Assembly: GCA_003665825.1 (NCBI GenBank)
Contig: QPFY01000024.1
Coordinates: 124,001 to 188,000 of the forward strand
Direction: 5' to 3'
DNA: 64,000 nt
From: Microbotryum silenes-acaulis
Taxonomy: Eukaryota > Basidiomycota > Microbotryomycetes > Microbotryales > Microbotryaceae
Part shown: positions 47,382 to 57,496 of the stretch, piece after piece
Layout of the letters: each line of letters starts with the position of its first letter
How positions within the stretch are numbered: the stretch's first letter is position 1
Made by a program: the position numbers and the translations under genes
The notes under the pieces: model-generated
Told to the model about the DNA's origin: nothing
What the model saw: only the letters and a program-made list of their open reading frames with translations
Databases searched by the model: none

Positions 47382-48331
47382 TCATGCATGCCACGCCTTC
47401 TTGACCAACTCCGTCAAGCCTACGGAGAAGCAAAAACAGATAACTACCTCAGTCGCTGACCTCCAACATAAACACAAAAGCCGCGAAACGAAAGCCGCGG
47501 CCGTCTCACTCTCCGAACTGACCAATGTCATTCGTGTTGAACTGGTAGACCCCGACCAAGACACCGCCGGTTGCGATTCGAACGAGCCATTTCGAGATTG
47601 TGCCGATCACGGGGAACTTGTTGGGGTGGACGTAGTCGATCAGGACTTGGTCCAGGCCCTGTAGGAGTGCCAAGGTGGGGAGACGGACGAATTTCGGGGT
47701 GGCGGCAAGCGCTGATCAGCCCCGCCCTTTCAATTGGAACCTCTCCTCCGACATACCATGTGTGAATGAGCCACAATAGCCACGGCCAAGACCCCATCCA
47801 GAATAGGATGAACCGACGTAACGGCCGTCGCTCCGACGAGAGGGACGAGAGCACCAGAGAGGAGACGCTCAAAGGTCCAGTGGTAGGAACCGTGGGCCTT
47901 GTTGGGGGCTGGGAAGGGGGTCGGGTCGTTGACGGTCCCTTCGATGTCTGTGGACGGTAGGGAGAGGGAGCTTAGTGCTGCCGGTGGGGGAGGCGGGGGA
48001 GAGGGGTGGAAAGAGGTGGCACGCGAAGGAGCGGAGGGCTTACAAGCTGGAGGGAGGGGACAGAACAATGAGGAGGTTAGCTAGGATCGACTGCGGGTGC
48101 TCGACGACCCAGCCACTCACGCTTAACAGCCGCCAAACCAGGTCGAGCTGCAGGGGCAATCAAGCGATGAGCGTTACCGCGGCGAGAACGAAGTGGTCAG
48201 CGATCGGGCCAAGTCGCTGCCCGACTGGAGAGACTCGTCCACGCCCACGACGACTTACTGGTCGAGAACGCTCGGGCCGAGCTCAGGACGCCACTTCGGA
48301 GAGCAGAGTGTCGCAGCAGTTGGAAGGACAT
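47382..48331 (-). CDS. Succinate dehydrogenase membrane anchor subunit (CybS)
   Basis: Five exons (48331-48259, 48147-48121, 48046-47757, 47658-47523, 47419-47382) total 564 nt, 187 aa. An N-terminal mitochondrial presequence (MSFQLLRHSALRSGVLSSAR) precedes the CybS domain: EGTVNDPTPFPAPNKAHGSY, HWTFERLLSGALVPLV, ILDGVLAVAIVAHSHMGLDQ with the conserved histidine of HSH, VLIDYVH, and the C-terminal YQFNTNDIGLTELVKKAW. With SDH3 it anchors complex II to the inner membrane, binds heme and ubiquinone, and links the TCA cycle to respiration. Motifs and length match fungal SDH4 closely. Exon 2 is only 27 nt but frame and splice sites agree. Confidence 0.93.
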
Positions 48332-49207
48332 GGTCTTGGACGGGCTTGGAGGTGGAGGCGGATCGGGTGGAGAGAGGTCGACACGGCGGGTGCGCGGCGG
48401 CTTCTGGCGGCTTCCAAAGCGGATCCGCCCGAGAGAAGTGGACCAAATCGGCAGGCCAGCCAATCGCAGCGTGTTCAAAGCTTCGGCTGGTCATATCATT
48501 ATTTTGGTGTCAGGGGAAGTGCACAATGCAGCTAGAGTTGATTCAAGGACTGGAAGTGAAGTTCCTTGAAATTATTTTTGCACCAGGTTCACCGAAAGAT
48601 CTGACCCTTTCTCATGTACCAACTTGACATTTGGGGCCGTTTCGAGTCGCCGCGGCCCGATCTCATTTGAGAGGTCCGTGCGCATCTTCGGAGCCAAGTA
48701 TTGTGATTCGGGAGATTGTGAGTTCTAAAGTTATGAAACCCTGGATATATTCGCACTTTCAATGCACCCATCCGCTTAAACTTTCAGGGGCTCACTGTCG
48801 GGCCGGCAGTTTCTCGGCATATTTTACGGGGAGCTTCCAGGATCCAGACACCGCCTTGCACGTCCACAGGCAAAGCTGACACCCGGCGGAAGCTCCGTTG
48901 ATCCCGGCCAGTTTCGTCGGAAGCGAACAGCTCCGAAGTGGGCATCACAATCGGAACTTGACACGCAGAGGAGCTCCTGTTGTTGAGCTGCACTTTTCAA
49001 GGAGACTCGGCCCGGAACCCGGAACCCTACCTGAAACAAGCCGGATATTTACCGTCTTATCCGAGCCGCGGACGACTTCTCGCGAGGGAAGGGCCTCCAT
49101 AGCCCACTGTGCACTGAGGTAGATCTCGCTCCCCTTCCCCGTTCACACTTGCACCTTCACAGCCCCATCTTCTCCAAGAGCGTGCCCTTGCGCCTTTACT
49201 TCAAGTG
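48332..49207. other. Intergenic, divergent promoters
   Basis: 876 bp between SDH4 and the gene at 49208. No coding signal or known element was seen. Confidence 0.5.
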
Positions 49208-51707
49208 ATGGTCTCTCCTGGAGCACGATCAAGACCATTGCTGATCGACCCCTCTGCCTTGTCACCGATCGAATACGAGGCTTACTCGATCTTGGTCAAT
49301 CATGATCATCACCGACGTGGACAACCCGAGGAGCCAGAGCAGCAAGGCGCTGAGCAGAGATCACGATCTGGCACCAGTACATCGCCTTCGGAGCTTTGGC
49401 AAGTCCTCAAGAGATGGATCAAGGTCGATGTTGATCCAAAGGTTGAGAAACAGGTGCGTCCACGCTGTGTGAGACGGGTGGGGTCTATTTGGATTGAGGC
49501 AGTGCCGCGACGGACTCGGGCACTCGGTCTCGAGCACACCGAACTCGGGCAGTCGGTGGGCGTGTTATGCGACCTGTATCAAGCAGTGGGAGCTTGCGAG
49601 GTGCGGACAAGATCATTCGATGGGCATCACTCGATTTGGTCGTACGAGACCATCTCCAACAAGCTCTTTTCGTGGCCGAGTCCACCAGCAACTGTCATGC
49701 TGACGACGTCCTGTCCCCTCCCCTCCCGCGGAAATCTTTCCCGCTTGAATGCAGATCCTCTCCTTCTACCGCGAACCATCAGCAATCCAGACCGACTCAT
49801 CAGATCGGGAGCGCGCCCCCTTGCACCTCATGCTAGGCATGCTCCGATTATGGTCCCACTCGTCAACGAACAGGTTCCTCACACGTGATCTAGCCTTCAT
49901 CCAGAACGATGAGCCCGCGCAATTGTTTGTGCCTGCTCCTTCTACCGAAATCTCCTTAGTCGAGCAAAATCCCTCTTCGAGTCCGACCTCACCTGCCGTT
50001 GCGACGGCTTCGTCGAACCCCTTCCGCATCACCCCTGTGGCCAGCCCTTCCCCGCCCCCACATCCGGCTGCCGCCGCCAAGACCGTGGAGCAAGATATCA
50101 CTACGCCTAGCCTCGTCCCCGTCCCCGTCCCCGTCCCCGTCATCGCAAGTATTAGTCCTGGCCCACCACCTTCCTTGCCTGCCAAGAGGATCGTCAGCGA
50201 ATCCGGAGTAGCTCCTGCCAAGAGGGAAATGAACCCCTTCCGATCATCGGCATCGCCTTCAACTTCGACCACCGTAACTCCAAGAGCTGTGCCGAACCAA
50301 CCCAAAGATGCAGCGACCTCTTCAACAATCCCATTCCCACCCTCACTACCGCCGAGAAGACCCGCTGTTGTTTCTCCAATCGAACCGCCCCCTCGTCGAG
50401 TCTCACTCAAAAAGACCGCCGATCCACCGTCCAAACCCCGAGTCCCATCTTTGTCCATGACCCACCGACCGGGAGGAGCTGTCCCCATTCCTCCTCCAAC
50501 ACATCGCGCCACTTCTTCCACCCCGACCATTTCGTCCAGAACGCCCCACATCTCAACGAGCGGCTACAACCCTTTATCGGATACCTCGAGCCCAGTCGAA
50601 CCTCTCATCAAAAACCGCAACTCATCCTCCTCGTCCAAATTGACCGGCTCGACGCACATCGGTCTCGAGAATTCAGTCCGACTTCTCCCGACGACCGACG
50701 AAAGTCCTCATCGACTGACGACACGTATGGCCCGTTCCAACTCGGCCATCTCGAATGCTTCGTCGACGACGTCGAACCCGGATGTTGTAGGGACGTATGA
50801 CGGCCGGATCGTTTATGAACGACCTTTTTCGAGAAAGGTCTCGTCCCCAAAGACAACTTATTCCACTTCACGTGGGATGGGAATGACTCCGAAGGATCTA
50901 ACGGTCGAAGGCATGGAGCTTGAAGCCAGCAGTAGCGATGATGACGACGGCGAAGACGAACTTGATCGAGCCACGGTCCTTACGGATCCATTACCTACTC
51001 GATTGAGGTTCGAAAGTTTCTCAAACGGGGAGACGATCCGACCTGATCGACTACGTAATCAAGCACCTCTTCAACCCCCTCCAAGACGAGTCATCACTGC
51101 ACCTAGTAGCTTCCCATTCTTTAACCTCGACGACAAAGACGATGATCAAGATATTCCTACAGGATGGGGCGCATCAGCATCCACCCTTGCTCGATCAGCG
51201 ACCCATTCAGGGGCATCTACTTCTCGACGTAGATCGGATCTTCCTATAGGAGTGGTGAGGCCGATTCCTCAGAGAGCAAGTTCGTTGTCGTTCGGTGTGC
51301 AGAGGAGGAAACGTTTGGTCGGGAATGAGGTGCCTGGGCCGTGGACACAGGCTGCGAGAGAGGGGGAGGAGTGGATGCATAGGGCTAAAGAGGGGATTGT
51401 GAGGAGGACGTCGAGGGGGATCAATTTGATCACTACGACGACGGGGTCATCGAAGAGGGAGAGAGGGGAACCGTTAGTCGGAGCTGGCACTGATGATGAG
51501 GAGGAGGAAGGGGTGTTCAGGGACCAGCCTGAGACCGGGAGGGTCGTGGCTTCCGAAGGAGAGGAGGATAGCGATGACGATGATGGAGGAAGAGTCGAAC
51601 CTGAGCCTCCTGAGAGGGTCAAGAGGAAGACAGCGGAAGAGGTGAGGAGGGAAGTTGAGAGGGAGGTCAAGAAGAGTCAGGAAATACTTGGGGCGGAGTG
51701 GGAGTAG
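49208..51707 (+). CDS. Unrecognised Ser/Pro-rich protein
   Basis: Two exons (49208-49453, 49755-51707) total 2,199 nt, 732 aa; the single intron is about 300 nt, longer than most here. The first ~140 residues look folded and helical (ALSPIEYEAYSILVNHD; ELWQVLKRWIKVDVDPKVEKQILSFYR; LMLGMLRLWSHSS). The middle ~500 residues are disordered, rich in S, P and T, with two NPFR motifs (SSNPFR, MNPFRSS). A cluster of D/E residues and an R/K/E-rich coiled coil close the protein (EEVRREVEREVKKSQEI). NPF motifs bind EH domains of endocytic adaptors, so a trafficking role is possible but unproven. I know no family for the N-terminal domain. Confidence 0.7.
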
Positions 51708-52411
51708 ATTAGAGGCGCAGCGCAGCGATCTTACGTTTCACGTGCATGTACTGCTCGTCGGACTTTCCGAGGGAATTAGCTCAGTGCAATACTCAAAAAG
51801 AACGCCACCGCACTTTTCCCTTTCATACAACTTCTCTAGCTCGGTGTGATCGCGATCGGGATTCTTGCTCTGCACCGGTCTAAGCGCTTCGATCGCCGGC
51901 GGCTCGATTGGGAATTGAAGTCGCCGCGCCGCGGTGAGTCCGAATAGCGCATTGCACCGAGGTGCTGTAGCACAATAAGCCGATATGGGCATTTCCGCAT
52001 TAGAGGAACAAACCTCGAAACATGATGGTTCTATCAGTGCATAATCCACATCTCACTGTACCCAGATACCCCGACCCCTTCAGTCCGTGGGCGAAGATTG
52101 CGCAGCCTGGGCTGCACCACACGCTCAGGCCATCCGAATGGAACACGAGTTCTCTTCCTCCTTCTGTCCCTGGTTTTTCTTTTTTACTGTTACTTTTTCG
52201 TACTGCACGATCACGAGGGCGTGTACGTGGCCGAGGTCAAGGAATGACGTTGGGCCCGGTTGCCAGCTCCCCGGCCTTGGCCGCAATCGTGAGGTTGGTG
52301 CGTCACCTAGACCTCGCAGCGACCGGCTTTTCATCACTCGTTATGGTGTCGAAGTCGAACGAGTTGGCCGACCTGTGCGAGGTCACGGTCTGCACGAGCA
52401 CCCTCGGATCG
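51708..52411. other. Intergenic / left flank of the inverted repeat
   Basis: 3' flank of the preceding gene. A plus-strand frame beginning near 52087 runs into the inverted repeat; no family was recognised in it. Confidence 0.45.
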
Positions 52412-52979
52412 TCTCCTGCCGGCTGCGCCCTCCGGGCCCTTGCCCCGTCCGCGGACCCCACGGCTTCCAGCTCCGAAGCATCGAGGTCGATCGTGAGTCG
52501 TCTATGAACATTTCCGCTATCGAACGTTCCAGTGCGAACAATGTCCCCGAAGAAGTGACGAGCGTCACTCATGCCATACAAGTCTTTACAGGCGACCCGT
52601 CCGCCACGCCGTTCGCCACCTCATCGACTCCACTGGCTCCATGGCAAGAGGCTCTCCGGTCGTCGCACCCCAAACTCAACGATCTGGCCTTTCCCGCCTC
52701 CTCTCTTCTGCTTCACTGGCAACTCGCACCGAACGATGAGGATCCGCGCCATCTTCTTCCACGTGACATCGAAGTGACCGACGTGTCGTTGAAAGAAGGG
52801 CACACGGCAAGCTCGGAGCTTTAATCCATCATCTACCCATCGTCGTCGCCAGCTCGCAAGCGACCATCGACCCCGCTGGCGCACTCCTGACCGAGAGCCT
52901 GATGCCCCGCAAACGGCAAGACTTCCAATATCTTCTCTACCCCACACCGACGCCGTCTAGTCTGATGGGTCCGGAGAAG
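52412..52979 (+). repeat. Inverted repeat, left arm (568 bp)
   Basis: Reverse complement of 53036-53603: coordinates of paired bases always sum to 106015, and translated frames on opposite strands are identical. The arm carries open frames (e.g. MNISAIERSSANNVPEEVTS) that end inside it, so it may hold a gene fragment of unknown kind. The central spacer is 52980-53035. Confidence 0.93.
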
Positions 52980-53035
52980 GTGAGGCATCGATACAAATTC
53001 GCAGTCGCCGATAGATTCGGGGCCCGGTCTTTCGA

Positions 53036-53603
53036 CTTCTCCGGACCCATCAGACTAGACGGCGTCGGTGTGGGGTAGAGAAGATATTGGAAGTCTTGCC
53101 GTTTGCGGGGCATCAGGCTCTCGGTCAGGAGTGCGCCAGCGGGGTCGATGGTCGCTTGCGAGCTGGCGACGACGATGGGTAGATGATGGATTAAAGCTCC
53201 GAGCTTGCCGTGTGCCCTTCTTTCAACGACACGTCGGTCACTTCGATGTCACGTGGAAGAAGATGGCGCGGATCCTCATCGTTCGGTGCGAGTTGCCAGT
53301 GAAGCAGAAGAGAGGAGGCGGGAAAGGCCAGATCGTTGAGTTTGGGGTGCGACGACCGGAGAGCCTCTTGCCATGGAGCCAGTGGAGTCGATGAGGTGGC
53401 GAACGGCGTGGCGGACGGGTCGCCTGTAAAGACTTGTATGGCATGAGTGACGCTCGTCACTTCTTCGGGGACATTGTTCGCACTGGAACGTTCGATAGCG
53501 GAAATGTTCATAGACGACTCACGATCGACCTCGATGCTTCGGAGCTGGAAGCCGTGGGGTCCGCGGACGGGGCAAGGGCCCGGAGGGCGCAGCCGGCAGG
53601 AGA
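53036..53603 (-). repeat. Inverted repeat, right arm (568 bp)
   Basis: Exact partner of 52412-52979. The two arms diverge sharply at 53604 against 52411. Transcription across both would give a near-perfect hairpin with a 56-nt loop. Confidence 0.93.
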
Positions 53604-53949
53604 GTCGTCCTCGGCAGATCGACTCTCCAGCTTTGAAGTCCGGAAACACCCCGTCGTCAGCTACTCAGGCTTAAGGAGGTGAAGTTGAGGTTTACGTTAT
53701 ATTTTGTTTTCTTCAAAAGGTGTCATACATGTTACAATTTATGAAGACCTTTCCTCTGGTAAACTAAGTCTCACCAGCAAATAACGCGATCTGAACACCT
53801 CGGCAGATCTCGCGGACCGCCGAAAAATTGACCAAGATTCATTGAAGGCAAGCGGGTCTACGCGGTGGTTCTGGTCGGATCCTACACGTGCTGAATGCCA
53901 GCTTTCATGATCCTTAGCAAATATTTCGTTTCTACGCGACAGCCATTGC

Positions 53950-54342
53950 TGCGTTCACAAATTGTACAAGGCGGCGCAGGGTGCAGTCGACAGGTTGAAC
54001 TCGAAGGAACCCTCGAAGGGCTACTGGCGGGCGGCCAAGGACGCGCTCACTCAAGCTATGGCTGATGCGAGGAAGGTTTATCTTCTTCAGGTGAGTTCTT
54101 GAGTAGGAGCCTCTTGAATAATGTTAATGATTGCTACCACACAGTCGAAGGAGATCAGCGATCACATTGCGCAGCACCGCAATCGGATCTACCTAATGGC
54201 CAGAGATGTCAACAACTCCCTGGTATTTTCCGACAAGCAGATGGCGTACTGGTGCTTGGGAGTGAGCGCTAGAATGCTACCAGTTTCTGCCATGTGCCAA
54301 GCTGATCCCCTGAATACCTTGATCTGGCGGGGCGCTCGGTGA
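53950..54342 (+). pseudogene. Orphan two-exon gene fragment
   Basis: Two blocks joined by a clean intron (CTTCAG|GTGAGT ... ACACAG|TCG) encode CVHKLYKAAQGAVDRLNSK, ALTQAMADARKVYLLQ, then SKEISDHIAQHRNRIYLMAR and a stop at 54340-54342. The text looks like real helical protein, but no start codon or upstream exon was found, and no family was recognised. Probably the remnant of a larger gene broken near the inverted repeat. Confidence 0.4.
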
Positions 54343-54528
54343 GCATGGGTCTTCCCATTCCGCTTCGAGGAAAGTTAGGACGCTTTTCCCTGTTCCGATT
54401 GAGAATAGCTCGTTGAGAAAAGGACACGCCACAGGCGTCGGTTTACAGGCGTCAGCATCTACTACGAATCATAGGATGCAATGTCACAGACAAGGAGAGG
54501 TCCGGTCGGCTCGACCCTATACTAGAAC

Positions 54529-56840
54529 CTACTGGGACGTCTCTCTCCCCATCGAGCGTCTCGCTGCGAGCCGTCGTATCCCCTCCTGTATCGCGTCCAT
54601 CGCCTGCGATCGCTCATCGGACGTATACAGCGAGGTTACCTTTACTGGACAGAGCCGCGTCACCAAGTCCAACGACTCGCCTAGCTCGGAATCTTCACGG
54701 CGAAGCATGTTGATCAAAAGCTCCCTGTACTGCGGTTTCACGTCGTTGCCGCCGCCCTCGCCCCAGAGACTCGCCCGACGGTCTATCAGTTGCGCCTCCC
54801 GATCTTCAGAATAGCGTGGACGCGCACCTGGGCGGGCGGCGGGACATCGAAAGAAGTAGTCCCAGGCAGGGTCCTCTGGCCTGATGCGGTAGACCAGGGC
54901 ATGAAATAGGCAATACACAGCCGATTCAAACGCGTGGACTAGCCTGTACTCAGGTGCACGATTATTGCAATCCAATCCAACCACGTTGCAAAGAAGCGCC
55001 TGTCGAGGAGCGCTTTCCACCGTCACCCGGAGGCGGCCGTCTTCTTGGGCCACGATGGCGAACGAGGCTCCCGGATCGGCCACGACGCCGCCATCCCAAT
55101 CAATGAGTACAAGGTGGCCGGCAAAGTGGAGGATGTTGCCGAGCGAAAGATCGCGGTGGTGGAAGCCGAGACCGTGAAGCGTGGTCAGCACCGTCAGGAG
55201 TTGATCGAAGACTTGGAAAACTTGAGCCAGAGGTATGCTGGCCACGATGACGCCGGAAGAGCGGCTGTGGCAGTGGCGACGGGTTGCGCAGAATAAGCAG
55301 CTCGAGTGAGCGTCGTATTGGGGTATGCAGCGGGGTGCGCCACGTTTTGTTACGCCTCCTCTTTTTCGAGGCGGGCATTGATGCTGCTGACGACTGGTCT
55401 TCATCGTCTACCGGCAAGCCCGAGTCAAGGGAGAGGGACGCCGAAGTTTCGAGCGTAGCCAGGTGGTCAAACACGGCCGGTAGTAGAGCACCCTTGTCGC
55501 ACGCGGCGTTGATCGTGCGAAGCACGTTTGACTCGACGCGTACAAAGTCCGGACCGACGAGCTGCATTTTCAGGACGAAAGAGGGCGATAAAGTGGAGAC
55601 CTCCGGAGCGGTGGCGGTGGCGCTCAGGCTCGGGCGCGTCAGTTGAAACACCGTCGTGCATCGTCCGGAGAAATGGTGCCCGCCTTCCACTTTCGCACAG
55701 GACAAAAGCTCGATTGGCTCTTTGTCCTCAAATGTGACTGCGCGCCCGACGGATGACCCAAAGCCCGACATGAGTAACGACGCGGGTGCAATACCGCTCG
55801 TGGGGTGGCACGTGTAGTCGAAAAAGGGACAAAACCCGGCCGAGTAGACATCCAGGTCGAGCAGAATCGAGAGCACCGCAGCTAGCTCGCCAAAGCCTTG
55901 ACCCCAGCAGTCCGAGATGGTCGCGACTCGACACGTTTCTTGGTCCAGTACGACCAGATATGACTTCCTGTCGCTGACGGCCAAGCCAGGGGCGAATAGT
56001 CGGGTTGGTTGCGAGAGCACATGCTCGGTTAGATCGAGTACCACCCTGACCAGCTCGGGCGCAGGTGCTCCAGGGCCATCGCCGGGGAACGGAGAGCGAG
56101 GTCGGGCACCGAACGCGCATGGCACCAGCACGCGGTTCCACAAGAGTGTTTTTGAGCTCGTGTCGACTTTGCAGCATGCCAAGAAAGGCGTCCACTCTTT
56201 CGGTTCCTTGTCCGACTCTTGCCTAGAGTCAAATGGCCGCTCGATAATGTCGCTGAGAGAAAGCCGAGCCGGTCGCTCGGCAGTTGCAGCGGCGAGTTTA
56301 AATTGTTTCCCGTGCGTGGGATCGGTCTGAGCCTACCGCAGACGAACGCCAGTTCGGTCAGATAGACGGGACTGGTGTCGGCTTAGCCCTCCAAGCACCC
56401 GTGCTCAACGAGCGATGTCGATCTACATTTCGGTCGTCCTGACTTACAAGTCGTGCTACCCCCTGCATCCAGGTCAACTGGCTGGTCGAGGGTTCAATCC
56501 GCGGGTCCTGACTACTGTCGTGGGCTTCCAGGAAAAGTTTGCGGAGCTCGGCCTGGGTGTCTTGATCCTGGCCGGACGGAACCTGTTTACCTGACTGGCG
56601 AGCACGTTGTGAGATCTCTTCGAACGCCGGATGGTCGAATCCAAGTACCTGCTCGACCAATTCCGGCGCCGAGCGCAACGGAAGGCGGGGTACGATGACG
56701 CCTTTGAGCAGAGCGTAATCCTTAATGTGTGGCAGTGGTCGGTCCCGTCCTCGAGAGCTGCGACCACTGGGTCCAGGTCGCACATCGTGGGAGGACTTGA
56801 GTTTGAGCCCGACGATGATGATGACGATGGCCAGCACCAC
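54529..56840 (-). pseudogene. FunK1-type protein-kinase-like gene with frameshift
   Basis: Minus strand. An N-terminal exon (to ~56450) carries HIKDYALLKGVIVPRLPLRS and ends WMQGVARL before a GTAAGT donor. The second exon continues QTDPTHGKQFKLAAATAERP through EWTPFLACCKVDTSSK to RSLELLILRNPSPLP (55290). The kinase-like core then follows in a different frame: VFQVFDQLLTVLTTLHGLGF, HHRDLSLGNIL with the catalytic HRD, and LIDWDGG for DFG. The end is RRSMGRETSQ at 54529. The frame change lies at about 55250-55340, where the left paralog (1159-3455) is continuous. Nothing there looks like an intron. Without it the kinase domain would be intact, so this could be a young pseudogene or a sequencing error. 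The N-terminal start is also unclear: no ATG is in frame with the first exon. Confidence 0.65.
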
Positions 56841-57496
56841 GACTGCTGGGACGGGAATGGGCCGAATGGCGACGGCGACGGACTCTGGTAGCGGCCATGT
56901 CGAGGACGGTCGATGACATCACGGATGCACAGGTCAGCGCTTGAAGCTGAGCTCATGCCCCGAGTCACCCCGTCATTTTCACTGGTTACTGGTCACTTGC
57001 CGTGATATAATTTTCAAGTGCCAGGACGGGCGGATCGACACTCGTTGCAGCACACTCAGCACAACCGGCGTCTGCGCTCATGCTGACCTCGCGCGTTCGC
57101 TTGCGGTTACGCTGGCTCGGACGCTCTGGATTGGAGCTTGTAGTGGCTGGGCAAGGTCGTGAATTGGAGATCATAGTGTTCAATTGAACTACGAGCGAGT
57201 CCGGTGGGGATGGTCAACACCGGGCTATGGTGATGCAGGTAAGGAGCGTGCTGATGGCGGCCTATTCGGGCCTACACGAGGCACTGGCAGGCAGCAGCTG
57301 GCAGCAGCCGGCTATCGGCGAGCAGGCCCCCCCCACTCAGTGCTCCCCTCCTTCTCCCTCCTTCCCCTCTCTCCGCCCCTCGATCGCCGCCGATCACTAC
57401 GCAGTCGCACGCCAAAGAAAGCCGAGCAGCTAAGCTCTATCCCACTCCGACCAGCCCTCAACTCGGCACCCTCGTATACAAAGCCCGGTCAAGAAC
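56841..57496. other. Intergenic, promoter of SLA1
   Basis: No gene was recognised. The last 150 bp are C/T-rich, as often found upstream of fungal transcription starts. Confidence 0.5.

Noticed and set aside
56440..56530. tRNA-like GAGGGTTCAATCC segment
   Set aside because: It lies antisense in a FunK1 exon, with no cloverleaf partners on either side.
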